DNA of 64,000 nt from Bacillus massiliglaciei (lineage in GTDB: Bacteria; Bacillota; Bacilli; Bacillales; DSM-1321): positions 769,307 to 833,306 of the forward strand of contig NZ_LT622360.1 in NCBI RefSeq assembly GCF_900098925.1. The letters run 5' to 3'. This document shows positions 52,199-61,302 of this stretch, one piece after another (the stretch's first letter is position 1; each line of letters begins with the position of its first letter). The notes beneath the pieces are model-generated. The model saw only the letters and a program-made list of their open reading frames with translations, searched no databases and had not been told where the DNA came from. The position numbers and the translations under genes are program-made.

Positions 52199-52804
52199 AT
52201 GAAAAAATGGATAATGACAGCAGGAACGATGATTTTTGCCTTGGGACTTGCAGGCTGTAATGATAATAATACCGATGAGACCCAAGATAGCACTAATGAA
52301 AACACAGCCAATCAAGTGGAACAAGATACAACACAACAAAATACAGGAACTAAACCAGATTTGCTGACGACAGACGTGAAGGTGAATTTGGATGAAGCTA
52401 TAAATAAATTTAAGGACGCTTATCCAAATGCAGATATAACGGGAATTGAAATGGATAATGAGAGGGATACCTGGAAATATGAGATATCCGGAATGGATGA
52501 TAAAAAAGAATATGAGTATGAAGTAAATGCAGATTCTGGTGTAACAAAAGCAACGGATGAGGAGCAATTGGATGGAGACGAAACCAGCAGCGCTGAACGT
52601 GAAGCGGAAAAGCTCGAAACAGATGGTATCATTCAGCCGGATCAGGCCATTGATACTGCGGTAAAAGAGACAGAAGGACAAGTCGAGGGATGGTCATTAG
52701 AACGAGAAGGTGCTGATACGTATTATGAAGTGACTATTAGAGATGCAGGCAATAATGAAAAAGAATTTCTTGTGGATGCAAAAACGGGAGATTTAGTGAA
52801 ATAA
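52199..52804 (+). CDS. PepSY-domain lipoprotein
   Basis: A 201-residue lipoprotein. The signal peptide ends in the lipobox LAGC (Cys near residue 20), followed by an acidic Asn/Asp/Thr-rich linker. Two PepSY domains follow (about 62-120 and 139-200), each a helix ahead of a beta hairpin. PepSY domains often inhibit or bind proteases. GAGGGAGTGAC precedes the start and a terminator follows. Confidence 0.85.
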   Translation: MKKWIMTAGTMIFALGLAGCNDNNTDETQDSTNENTANQVEQDTTQQNTGTKPDLLTTDVKVNLDEAINKFKDAYPNADITGIEMDNERDTWKYEISGMDDKKEYEYEVNADSGVTKATDEEQLDGDETSSAEREAEKLETDGIIQPDQAIDTAVKETEGQVEGWSLEREGADTYYEVTIRDAGNNEKEFLVDAKTGDLVK

Positions 52805-52841
52805 CAAGAAAAACTGCCGATGCTGGCAGTTTTTCTTGTTT
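52804..52841 (+). terminator. Terminator after the PepSY lipoprotein
   Basis: AACAAGAAAAACTGCC-GATGCT-GGCAGTTTTTCTTGTT, a long perfect stem. Confidence 0.85.
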
Positions 52842-52910
52842 CACTTTATGTTCTAAAGATTTAATAACATTCTTACAATAAGATTTTATTAATGAAAATA
52901 ATGTTATATA

Positions 52911-53168
52911 ATGGAAATGAAGGAAAAAGATAAAGGAGAAAATATTATTTTTCAAGACATCCCTGATTTTTCAAGAGTGAAAAAGTTTAAGTTAGCTATA
53001 CATACATTTCTATTATGTGTGATGTTAACGATAATCAATCTTATGTTTACTGATCTTTTTTCATTATTGCTGAATGTAAGAATTCATGCGAACTTGTCGT
53101 TATTGCCATGTATGTTGGCTTTTTGGGTCTTATTTGCTATCAAAAAACCCCGTTACCGGAAAAATTAA
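52911..53168 (+). CDS. Small membrane protein, 85 aa
   Basis: An 85-residue protein with an acidic cytoplasmic N-terminus and two hydrophobic helices (about 27-48 and 55-75), ending KKPRYRKN. The start at 52911 has only a weak AATGGAA ribosome signal; an ATG two codons later is equally likely. Its end overlaps the chrA stop on the other strand by 4 bases. No family recognised. Confidence 0.5.
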   Translation: MEMKEKDKGENIIFQDIPDFSRVKKFKLAIHTFLLCVMLTIINLMFTDLFSLLLNVRIHANLSLLPCMLAFWVLFAIKKPRYRKN

Positions 53169-54355
53169 AAATAGGGAATAACCAGACCTGCTAGAATGCC
53201 AATCAATACAATAATCCAGGGAGACAATTTCCAATAAACGAGCATAAAAAACAGAATAGCAGCTAATGAAAAGTCTAGCGATGTTTCAATTGAACTGGTC
53301 CAAATAGGATGATAAAGGGCTGATATTAACAGGCCGACTACAGAAGCATTAACACCCAACAAAGCACCTTTCACATTCCTGTTTGTTCGTAAAGCATCCC
53401 AAAATGGCAAAGTGCCCAGAATTAGCAGAAAACCAGGCAAGAAAATAGCAAACCAGGCAAATAAACCGCCTTGCCATCCGGTAATAACTGCTCCCACATA
53501 TGCTGCAAATGTAAACAAAGGGCCTGGTACAGCCTGTGCAGCACCGTATCCAGCTAAAAATTCCTGTTCACTGAGCAAACCTTTTGCAACAAATTCCTGT
53601 TCTAATAAAGGCAATACAACATGTCCTCCGCCAAAAACTAATGAGCCGGAACGATAAAAACTATCCATTAAAGCGAGCCATTTATTAGAAATCAGGCTGC
53701 TTAATACAGGCAGAAGAAACAGAAGTGCAAAAAATAAAAGCAGACATATTGCGCCCAGACGGCGAGAAACAGGCAAGTGGCTGGAGTTCCCTTCTGGGAC
53801 ATGCTCTTTCCGATAGAGAAAGAATCCAGCGATCCCAGATAGAAGGATAATTCCAATTTGGGTGAATGGAGTTTGCCAAAGCAAGGTAATCACGATAGTC
53901 AAAAGCGCGATTGTTTTTCGATGAATATCTGGGGTTTGATTTTTAGCCATCCCTAATACTGCGTGTGCAACAACCGCCACTGCGACAACTTTTAACCCTT
54001 TAATCCATCCGGAATTTTCCATTTCAAAAGATTGTAAAGCAGTGGCAAACAGGATGAGCACAATAACAGAAGGAAGAGTAAATCCTAGAAAAGAAATAAT
54101 TCCTCCCAGAAGCCCTCCTCTGGCAATTCCAATTCCAATTCCGACCTGACTGCTCGAAGGACCGGGTAAGAATTGACTCAATGCGACTAAGTCGGCATAA
54201 CTTTTTTCGTCCATCCACTTTCTTCTTCTAATATATTCTTCATGAAAGTACCCCAAATGTGCAATAGGCCCGCCGAATGATGTCAGGCCTAATCGTGTAG
54301 ATACTCTTAGAATTTCAAGCCATATTTTTAATTGGCCACCTATGCTTTTTTTCAT
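53165..54355 (-). CDS. chrA: ChrA, chromate ion transporter (long CHR family)
   Basis: A 396-residue membrane transporter made of two homologous halves, each with GGPIAHLG or GGGHVVLPLLEQE and an LPGPSSSQVGIGIG or VPGPLFTFAAYVG motif. About 10-12 hydrophobic helices are visible. CHR proteins export chromate or related oxyanions. AGAAAGGGG precedes the start on the minus strand. No chrB-type regulator lies beside it, so the substrate could differ. Confidence 0.92.
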   Translation of the reverse strand: MKKSIGGQLKIWLEILRVSTRLGLTSFGGPIAHLGYFHEEYIRRRKWMDEKSYADLVALSQFLPGPSSSQVGIGIGIARGGLLGGIISFLGFTLPSVIVLILFATALQSFEMENSGWIKGLKVVAVAVVAHAVLGMAKNQTPDIHRKTIALLTIVITLLWQTPFTQIGIILLSGIAGFFLYRKEHVPEGNSSHLPVSRRLGAICLLLFFALLFLLPVLSSLISNKWLALMDSFYRSGSLVFGGGHVVLPLLEQEFVAKGLLSEQEFLAGYGAAQAVPGPLFTFAAYVGAVITGWQGGLFAWFAIFLPGFLLILGTLPFWDALRTNRNVKGALLGVNASVVGLLISALYHPIWTSSIETSLDFSLAAILFFMLVYWKLSPWIIVLIGILAGLVIPYF

Positions 54356-54485
54356 AAAAACCCCTTTCTTAGGCAGTGTATTCTAATAGCTTGAAAATAA
54401 CATCCACATGATTATGAAACAATCATATTTACAAAACAATAAAAAAATTTACAAATGCTTAATGAACCAGAGGGACTATAAAGAC

Positions 54486-54509
54486 AAAAAAAGCCTCAAG
54501 TAAGAGGCC
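54486..54509 (-). terminator. Terminator after the CPBP protease gene
   Basis: Minus-strand GGCCTCTTACTTGAGGC-type stem followed by TTTTTTT. Confidence 0.7.
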
Positions 54510-54523
54510 AATATTGAAAATTA

Positions 54524-55138
54524 TTATTTTTTAAGTGAGATGACATTATATTTAAATAGCAGAGTCATTCCTGAATTAAGGAAGAAATGGGCAGCAGCCG
54601 GTACAAGAATATTGTTTGTCTGAACATATATCCAGCCAAAAATAATGCTGGGAATGGTGATATTCAATAGCATTACTGGCTTTTTAAAGTATTGAACATG
54701 TAATGATAAAAATAATAACGTGGTGAATAAGATGGAAAGCCATTCTTGTTCAATAAATAAAGAAAATATATTTTGGATAATCCCTCTAAATAAAAGTTCT
54801 TCAAACAATGCACCTAGAAACATGAAAATAAAAATCGTAATAAGTGAATAATTTTGGTAACCAGTATTAGTATTATGGATAAATTTAGAGGGGATATATC
54901 TTGTCAAAAGGCAACCGAATACAAGCAAAAATAAAGAAGCGACTCCTATATATATCACCATACTGGCCGGTGCTTCAAAAGATAGGAGATGATCAAATGC
55001 CAGCACATCATACATGATCAAAATAAAAATGACGGCCATGCAGACAAATGAAAAAGAAGAAAAAACAAAAATCGCATCTTTCGGATTAAAAGTCTTTTTT
55101 TGATGTTTGGGTTGTTCTTTTACAGATCGTTTCATCAA
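54524..55138 (-). CDS. CPBP family intramembrane metalloprotease
   Basis: A 204-residue membrane protein with about five or six helices. The CPBP (Abi) motifs are FEELLFRGIIQ (two Glu and an Arg, near 112-122), FLSLHVQYF and HFFLNSGM, the three conserved segments around the metal site. Members include bacteriocin self-immunity proteins and CAAX-type proteases. There is no bacteriocin gene nearby, so its role is unclear. Confidence 0.88.
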   Translation of the reverse strand: MMKRSVKEQPKHQKKTFNPKDAIFVFSSFSFVCMAVIFILIMYDVLAFDHLLSFEAPASMVIYIGVASLFLLVFGCLLTRYIPSKFIHNTNTGYQNYSLITIFIFMFLGALFEELLFRGIIQNIFSLFIEQEWLSILFTTLLFLSLHVQYFKKPVMLLNITIPSIIFGWIYVQTNNILVPAAAHFFLNSGMTLLFKYNVISLKK

Positions 55139-55247
55139 TTCTCTCTTTCTATTTTATTTATAAAGTCAGTTTTAACTGAGCCTATGACAGGCTTCATAAA
55201 CGTATAAGAACATCGCTATTCAATGTAAAAGGAAATTTTAAAAATAT

Positions 55248-55349
55248 CTATCCCAGCCAATTATTTGTATAAGCAATCAAACCTAAAATAGCACCGACCG
55301 CAGCTCCTATAAGTATACTGCCTATTGAATGTTTTTCTTTCTTTTTCAC
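55248..55349 (-). CDS. Small glycine-zipper membrane peptide (33 aa)
   Basis: A GTG at 55349, preceded by GAAGGAGG, opens 33 codons: a basic start (KKKEKHS), a hydrophobic helix with repeated small residues (IGSILIGAAVGAILGLIAYTNNW). It resembles small glycine-zipper membrane peptides of unknown role in bacilli. It lies upstream of the CPBP gene by about 110 bases on the same strand. Confidence 0.6.
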   Translation of the reverse strand: MKKKEKHSIGSILIGAAVGAILGLIAYTNNWLG

Positions 55350-55538
55350 TGTGTATATACCTCCTTCTATGTTTTTTACTCTCATTCTAAATAGGATGTT
55401 ATGTCCGTAATTTTTCAGCTCTTTTTACCTTATTGAAAATTTTAACATGAAAATACATCACATCATCTGGAAAAGTCAGTTTTTTGGGAATTTTATAGAG
55501 AAAAGCGTTGAAAAAAATAACCGCAGGGGGAGATTTTC

Positions 55539-55886
55539 ATGTTCGCTTACATGTATGTAATAGGATTATTGGCAGGTCTTGTATGCTACTCTATAACTTA
55601 TGTATTTGCAAAAGAAACAACCAATTTGAAAAGAGTTTTAGCTCTTTTTATTTTAGGAGTCTGTTGTTTATCAGGTAGTCTGTTCCTTATTGGCGGTTTT
55701 GAAGGAATGCCATTCGGAGTATTAAGCCTGGGCATATTCACATCAGCTTTTTTATTATCTTTTTTTGGCAGGAGCTCAATCTGGAAACAGACTGTGTATA
55801 CAGTTATCATCCTGTTTGCTGTGCTGTTTATTTCGTTTAATTATTTGAATCAAACAGATTATACAGTAGCAAAGCAAAGAAAATAA
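55539..55886 (+). CDS. Membrane protein, 115 aa (possibly YesK-like)
   Basis: A 115-residue protein with four hydrophobic segments (about 4-24, 32-52, 58-76 and 80-100). The GGFEGMPFGVLSLGIF stretch recalls YesK-like membrane proteins, but the match is weak. CAGGGGGAG precedes the ATG. A broken downstream frame begins inside its end (55880). Confidence 0.65.
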   Translation: MFAYMYVIGLLAGLVCYSITYVFAKETTNLKRVLALFILGVCCLSGSLFLIGGFEGMPFGVLSLGIFTSAFLLSFFGRSSIWKQTVYTVIILFAVLFISFNYLNQTDYTVAKQRK

Positions 55887-56191
55887 AATCTACGGATACG
55901 GAGGTCGATTCCTATACAGAACAACTTCAAAAAGACACCACAATTCGTGGCTATAAAACTTTTTCAGTTTCAGAAGGAGCAAATGCGATTGTTTTGTCTT
56001 TAGGAGAACAAATGGCGGGAAACAATATTGAAGTACTGGATATTAATGAAAAAGGTGATACAACAGTAATGGAAAAACCTTTTATAACCAGTCCAGCGAA
56101 AAAAATCCATATATTGTGATAGGAATAGATCGTTTAAAATCAAATATAGTTATACTGGATATCGGATGGAACGATATATGAAGAAGGGTAA
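55880..56191 (+). pseudogene. Broken gene, two frameshifts, family unknown
   Basis: An open frame without a start runs from about 55845 (IKSTDTEVDSYTEQLQKDTT...NNIEVLDINEKGDTTV) to a stop at 56117. Just after the AAAAAAA run near 56098-56104 a one-base shift continues it as KNPYIVIGIDRLKSNIVILD, and a second shift at about 56162 continues as DGTIYEEG before a stop at 56189. The three pieces join coherently, so this is a decayed gene or carries sequencing indels. It follows the 115-aa membrane protein. Confidence 0.7.
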
Positions 56192-56299
56192 AGACCACGT
56201 CTGCGGATTAAGAAATCATTGTTAATTAAAATGAAGTTCTGTGGGGATGGCCGTTTTGTGACGCACCCCCGTGGTGAATGGTTTTCGCTTCAAAAGAAT

Positions 56300-56567
56300 C
56301 TAGACAGAGGCGATTATTTCTTCCAGTTTCTTCTCCAGTGAATGGACATTCGTAGTAAATAGAATGTAATTCTCTTTTTTTTGTTTCAATCATAATCCTG
56401 TCTGTAGTGCCGTAGAGTGTACCGATTCGAATGGCCTGTTTATTTTTACCGGCATATGTATCATCTTTTATTATACGAACAATAGATGACAGCGGTATAA
56501 TCACCTCTGTTAATTGCCATTTGATTAAAATATTGTCATTTACTTTTTTTATGTCAATTCCAATCAT
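56300..56567 (-). pseudogene. SunI/YnzG-like immunity protein, frameshifted
   Basis: The N-terminal part (IGIDIKKVNDNILIKWQLTEVIIPLSSI...DDTYAGKNKQAIRIGTLYGTTDRI) matches the SunI/YnzG family of membrane-associated bacteriocin immunity proteins. After the 8-A run near 56373 the frame changes to unrelated sequence and runs on to 56226. Removing one A restores a natural end (ENYILFTTNVHSLEKKLEEI) stopping at 56300. No bacteriocin gene is in the window. Confidence 0.8.
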
Positions 56568-56698
56568 ACTGATACCTCCTTTTATTGATTGAATATTAAC
56601 ATATTTTAGAAAAAGTATATAATTAAGTTCATATTTATTATGTTTCTATTCGTTAAACTCAAAAGCCAGGCTGGGAAAAGAAAGAGAGGGCTATTTAC

Positions 56699-57263
56699 AT
56701 GGTTGAAGTTACAGGAAATAAAATTGTGCTTAGTGAGGCAAGAAAAGAAGATGTTGAAGTATTGTATTTTTGGAAATACGAAGAAAAAGAGCAAGAAGCA
56801 AAGAAGTGGAACGGGCCTTATATAACGGAAGAGAAATTAAATGAAGAAGAGTATCAAGAACAAGGGAAACGAAAACTCTTCACAAAATATCCCTGCTTCC
56901 TTAGTTATTAAAGCGAATGGCATCTCCATTGGTTATGTTGGTTCTTATTGGGTCGATGAAAATACGAATTGGCTTGAAACCGGAATTGTTATTTACGACA
57001 AAAAATATTGGAATGGAGGATTTGGATCAGAAGCCTATAAATTATGGATTGATTTCCTTTTTACATCAACAGATTTACATAGATTAGGTATGTCCACTTG
57101 GTCGGGAAATAAAAGAATGATAAAAGTGGCAGAAAGAACGGGGATGAAAATGGAGGCAAAAATCAGAAAGGCTCGTACAGTGAATGGTGTATTTTTTGAT
57201 GCAATCAAAATGGGGATTTTACGAGAAGAATGGGAAGAAATCAAAGGAGTATCATGCGACTAA
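56699..57263 (+). pseudogene. GNAT acetyltransferase, frameshifted
   Basis: Two overlapping frames (56699-56911 and 56841-57263) join at the AAAA run near 56885: removing one A fuses QGKRKLFTNIPASLVIKANG. The joined product of about 187 residues is a RimJ/RimL-type N-acetyltransferase: YITEEKLNEEEYQ, GYVGSYWVDENTNWLETGIVIYDKKYWNGGFGSEA (acetyl-CoA loop) and WSGNKRMIKVAERTGMKMEAKIR. AGAGAGGGC precedes the start at 56699. Confidence 0.85.
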
Positions 57264-57319
57264 ATTTGAGTGAAAACTGTATCTGAGGAAGGCTCAGGTT
57301 TAGATTGAGGAGGGGTATC

Positions 57320-57835
57320 TTGAGAAATGTAGTAATTTGCTGCTATAGCGAAGAATGGGCAATTAAATTTAAGGAGGAAGCGAATAAACTTCGTTCCATT
57401 TTTGAAAAAGAACTGATAGACATCTATCATATTGGCAGTACATCGGTCCCTGGATTAAAGGCTAAGCCCATTATTGATATATTGCCGGCTGTAAAAGATA
57501 TCAGGCATGTAGATTGGTATAATGCTGAAATGAAACAAATGGGTTACGAACCATTGGGTGAGAATGGTTTATCCGGACGGCGGTTTTTTCAAAAAGGCTG
57601 GGATGCCCGGACTCATCATGTTCACTTCTATCAGGCTGGAAGTGATGAAATCAAAAGACACATAGCTTTTCGAGACTATTTGAAGAGCCATTCGGATGTA
57701 AGGGATTCCTATGGCCAGCTAAAGGAAAAATTGGCTCGGCAATTTCCTTATGATATTGATTCATACATGGCCGGTAAGGAGCTGTTTATAAAAGACATCG
57801 AAAGGAAAGCGATAAATTGGTTTATGAATCAATAG
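57320..57835 (+). CDS. GrpB (UPF0157) family nucleotidyltransferase-fold protein
   Basis: A 171-residue protein from a TTG at 57320 after GAGGAGGGG. The signature IDIYHIGSTSVPGLKAKPIIDILP (about residues 38-61) is the GrpB nucleotidyltransferase core (GS and the Asp dyad), and KGWDARTHHVHFY with SHSDVRDSYGQLK follow. Activity is unproven in this family; some members act on CoA or tRNA metabolism. It is intact, unlike its neighbours. Confidence 0.88.
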   Translation: MRNVVICCYSEEWAIKFKEEANKLRSIFEKELIDIYHIGSTSVPGLKAKPIIDILPAVKDIRHVDWYNAEMKQMGYEPLGENGLSGRRFFQKGWDARTHHVHFYQAGSDEIKRHIAFRDYLKSHSDVRDSYGQLKEKLARQFPYDIDSYMAGKELFIKDIERKAINWFMNQ

Positions 57836-57855
57836 GTTATAAAAAAACAGCGGTG

Positions 57856-58036
57856 TTATCCGCTGCCGCCTCCGCCGCTGTATTTATTATCACCCATCAA
57901 ATAATTGCTTTCTTCTCCTGGTTTAGCATGAGAATGAATGGGCGGAATTTGTGAATGGTGCCCTTTGCGTCTTCGCAAATCGATAAAAAACGGATAAAAG
58001 GATGACTCCGCCGATTGGAAAAAGAATCCAGTACAT
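57856..58036 (-). pseudogene. Small membrane protein with Gly-rich tail, frameshifted
   Basis: Minus-strand ATG at 58036 (GGGGGAA upstream) reads MYWILFPIGGVILLSVFYRF, then frameshifts at a T-run near 57974. A one-base correction continues as LRRRKGHHSQIPPIHSHAK, PGEESNYLMGDNKYSGGGGSG, ending at 57856. The corrected 60-residue protein has a signal-anchor helix and a glycine-rich C-terminus. Family unknown. Confidence 0.65.
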
Positions 58037-58194
58037 GATATTCCCCCTTTTATTACCTATTATATAAAGATGCAGGAGAAAAGGGAAATGAGGATAAATC
58101 TTTTTTGGGGGTCTTTCCTATGAAGAAATCTTGATTTTATAAAAACGTAAAAAGAATAACTGTTTCACATAAAGATAGAATGGGAGTTCATTCA

Positions 58195-58647
58195 TTGAAA
58201 AAAACATCGGTCATTTTGCTTATTGTAATCAGTTTAGCCTATATTATTTTTATATCCTTCTCCTTTTTTGCACATGCTGCCCCCCCGGCTCCAGACGTAT
58301 CGATAGGTGACAAAAATATTCCAACATCCCAAGGCTCTTATTGCTGGGAAGGATTTTTATCAGGAGAATGCGTGGATAAAGTGTATGCATCGCCAATGGA
58401 ACTGGGAACAGAACATAAAGCAACTGAGGTCTCCCCGCATTCAAGAATTACCATTCATTTTAGCAAAGAACCAATGAAAGAAAATTTTAGAGTAGAACAG
58501 TGGTCAGACGAGGAAGATGTTAAAAATATAAAGATAAAAGACAATATGATAACTGTGCCAGATAAAAGCGGCATTTATGTGTACCATATTATCGCTCATT
58601 GGAAACAAGGTGATAGCAACTATGCTTTCTCCGTTCAAGTAAAATAA
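58195..58647 (+). CDS. Secreted protein with two cysteines, 151 aa, unknown
   Basis: From the TTG at 58195 (GGGAG 9 bases upstream) the product has a signal anchor (residues 5-25, KKTSVILLIVISLAYIIF) and an exported domain with SYCWEGFLSGECVDK, probably a disulfide-linked hairpin. The rest is beta-rich, ending YVYHIIAHWKQGDSNYAFSVQVK. No family is recognised. A terminator follows. Confidence 0.7.
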   Translation: MKKTSVILLIVISLAYIIFISFSFFAHAAPPAPDVSIGDKNIPTSQGSYCWEGFLSGECVDKVYASPMELGTEHKATEVSPHSRITIHFSKEPMKENFRVEQWSDEEDVKNIKIKDNMITVPDKSGIYVYHIIAHWKQGDSNYAFSVQVK

Positions 58648-58679
58648 AACGCTTGGATTTTGACTAAGCGTCTTTTTTT
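58647..58679 (+). terminator. Terminator after the secreted protein
   Basis: AAACGCTT-GGATTTTGAC-TAAGCGTCTTTTTTT. Confidence 0.8.
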
Positions 58680-58721
58680 GCTGCTTTATTTGAACCATTC
58701 CAGTTCATTTATGTATTTTAT

Positions 58722-59711
58722 TCACTCAGCCAATGATTCTAAGAATTCATTGACTTCTTTGCTCATTTCTTTTGAACGGGTCCAATGAAGATAGTGATGA
58801 CCATTCATCAGGATTATTTTACTGGCGGGTGAATTGGTCAGCTGTGTTTCATAAAAAGCCACATTTTTTTGCCCTTTCTTTGCTTCTTTATCTTTTTCTG
58901 CCGCGAAAATTAGAAGCGGCATGTTTTGCGGGAAATGCAGATTCTCTGTTTTGGCAATGGTCTGATTGATTTCATTTGCTTCATCTACTACATTTTTATT
59001 ATTCCCTTTCCATGCAGTGATTGCTTTTGTCATCTTCAGATTTTCTTCTGAATAAGTTCCTTTTGGGGCAATAGGAAGAAAGTCATCAGGTATGAAATAC
59101 AAGGCAAGTCTGGCCACACCAGCAGGCGCCGCATAACGCAAATATTCAGGCATTATCGGCACTGCTTCATCAAAGTATGCCGGAGCCTGCGGCAATGTCG
59201 GATCAACTCCTATCACGGCTTTCACTTCATCTGGATACAAATTAGCATAATACATGCTATAGATTCCGGAAATGGAATGGGGCATCAATATGTATGGACC
59301 TTGTATATTTAATTTTTGAAGGGCTGTTCGGATTTCTTCTGTCATATTTTCTACTGTACGTTCCCTGGAGGTACTGTCGCTCCATCCATATCCAAATGGT
59401 TCAACGACGGCTACTTTATTCTGTTTAGCCAGTTCATTAATCAAGGGTTCATAATCGAGAGCCGGTGCTGGGGTCCCTAAACCGCTTAATAAAATGATCG
59501 TGTTGTCTCCTTTCCCCTTTGTATAGACATGCATTTTCTTTTCATGCACTTCAACTAATTGACCTATGGGTGCATATTTCTTTTGTTCGTGTGCTTTTAT
59601 TATGTGATTAAAGCTGACCCAAATGACGGCTAAAACAGCTGCAGCCAATAAACCATTCCGGAATAAAATCCACAATCTCCTTTTCTTTTTATCATTCCTG
59701 TCATTCCCCAT
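58722..59711 (-). CDS. Membrane-anchored alpha/beta hydrolase
   Basis: A 329-residue protein with a basic N-terminus and one transmembrane helix (about 13-32), then an extracellular alpha/beta hydrolase. The nucleophile is the Ser in LMPHSISGIYSMYYA (near 146), with the oxyanion region LLSGLGTPAPALDYEPL, an Asp-containing strand and the catalytic His in MNGHHYLHW near the end. The natural substrate is not evident. It stands alone between gaps. Confidence 0.85.
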   Translation of the reverse strand: MGNDRNDKKKRRLWILFRNGLLAAAVLAVIWVSFNHIIKAHEQKKYAPIGQLVEVHEKKMHVYTKGKGDNTIILLSGLGTPAPALDYEPLINELAKQNKVAVVEPFGYGWSDSTSRERTVENMTEEIRTALQKLNIQGPYILMPHSISGIYSMYYANLYPDEVKAVIGVDPTLPQAPAYFDEAVPIMPEYLRYAAPAGVARLALYFIPDDFLPIAPKGTYSEENLKMTKAITAWKGNNKNVVDEANEINQTIAKTENLHFPQNMPLLIFAAEKDKEAKKGQKNVAFYETQLTNSPASKIILMNGHHYLHWTRSKEMSKEVNEFLESLAE

Positions 59712-59912
59712 TTTTCTGCCTTCTCTCTTTTTTATTTTATCTTAGCCCGACCATCCTTTTCTGGTAATGAACCAGAGAAATAATTTAAGCTACGCCTGAA
59801 GGCTTAGCTTACTATTCTTTTACTTTCGTTCTAGCAGTATGGACAATATATGATAAAATAAAATTACAACTATTTTCCATATGATCTTAACTTTCTTGTC
59901 CAGAGGTGCATT

Positions 59913-60532
59913 GTGAAAGAGAAACGATTATTTCAGAAAATAACGGAATATATGAAGAGAAACTATAGCTGTCATACATCATTTTATACGGTTCCTATAG
60001 CAGAGGGGATTTTACCAATGAAAGTGATATAGATATCATTGGGTTTTCAGATTTACCTTAGGAAAAGCATGATACAGGATTTCTTGAGGGCAAACGATTA
60101 GATGCCTGGATCTATCACACAGAAGAAATGACACATCCTGAACATTTTCTGCGAACAAATAAAGGATTGATACTAGTAGATGACAGGGAACTTGCGAAGA
60201 AATTTTTGCTAGAGATAGCGGATGTTTATAATAAGGGACCGAAAAAGCTGTCAGATCAAGAAAAGCTCTTTTTGAAAAGCTGGCTGCGAAAAATGTTTGA
60301 GCGATCTAATAATCGGGATATTGATGGTGAATACAGGCTTCATTGGATGCTGACGGACAGTTTAGACATTTATTTTCAATTAAGCGGTCTGTGGTACTTA
60401 TGTCCAAAAAAATCATTTGCATGGCTGAAGGAAAATGACATCCCCGCTTATGCTCTTTTTAAAAAAGCTTTATCAAGAGATGCAGAAAAGACGGACATCG
60501 AACGGCTGATTGATTATTTAGATGAAATGTAA
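59913..60532 (+). pseudogene. Nucleotidyltransferase (MNT-type), disrupted
   Basis: The start at 59913 (GTG, AGAGGTGCA upstream) opens KEKRLFQKITEYMKRNYSC, but the frame fails near 59974-59980. In another frame the motif YGSYSRGDFTNESDIDIIGFSD (GS...DxD) is complete, then interrupted by an in-frame TAG at 60057, probably a former CAG. The remaining region (60062-60532) is open. The signature fits minimal or aminoglycoside-type nucleotidyltransferases. Two separate lesions make it a likely pseudogene. Confidence 0.85.
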
Positions 60533-60611
60533 ATGAAAATGGCAACATTATAGCACCAGAAACCAAAAGAATACGAAGTAAAAATTAACGAATGAAAGGA
60601 AGAGCTAATTT

Positions 60612-61142
60612 TTGATAAAATTAGTAAGGTGCCTGTAAGTAATTTGGATTTCTATTTTTATGATGAGTATCATAATAGGGTGCTCAAATGGGGCAGATAT
60701 AGATAATGAATCTTCAAAAAAGGTAAATGATAGCGAGGCTAAAAGCCAGATAAAAAAGTATAAGGCCATGCAATATGCTGTAGAGAATCCTAAAAATCTA
60801 CCATCGGAAAGTGATTATGAGGAAAAAGCTAAAAAATATTTATCAAAAGAATTAATGGAAGAACATCGTAAGAACAGAGTGTTTTCTATAGTGCCAGACA
60901 CCGCAAAAAGAACAAATTATAGTATGAGCTTAGATAAAATTACTTTTGATAAAAAGACAGAAAATGCTGATGGTTTAGTTGATTACCGTTATACTATGAG
61001 CATTTTATTCAGCGATGAAACCACATCAAAAGGTGTGAAGAAATCTGGAGAATTAACCATTAAGAAAAATGAAGACGGACGCTTAGTGATTACGCGTGAT
61101 TTTGAGAGGCGTGACAGTAAGATTGATGATGAAATGTTTTGA
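60612..61142 (+). pseudogene. Lipoprotein with nonsense codon in signal peptide
   Basis: An open frame starts at a TTG at 60612, with AAAGGAAG about 10 bases upstream, and holds a signal peptide that would end in the lipobox IIIGC (Cys near residue 23). A TAA at 60636 interrupts codon 9. Restarting at 60660 (MMSIIIGC) removes the charged n-region and has no ribosome site. The mature part (KKVNDSEAKSQIKKYKAMQY...) is a soluble domain of unknown family, about 135 residues. Confidence 0.65.
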
Positions 61143-61302
61143 CAGGACGGCTTTCTCAAAAGATATAACCAAGGGTTTAATAAATAGGAGATTTATAGTG
61201 CTTTTTAAGTTCTGAATACTAAGATATTAATGCGAGTCAGTTTGAATTGTAAGATTACTCTAACAGAGACTTTAGGATCGGACAAAAGGAGAGTGTGTTT
61301 CT

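Noticed and set aside
53165-55138. chrA plus the CPBP gene as a defence or immunity module
   Set aside because: CPBP proteins can be phage-abortive or bacteriocin immunity factors, but nothing nearby supports a toxin, nuclease or bacteriocin; a general membrane role is as likely.
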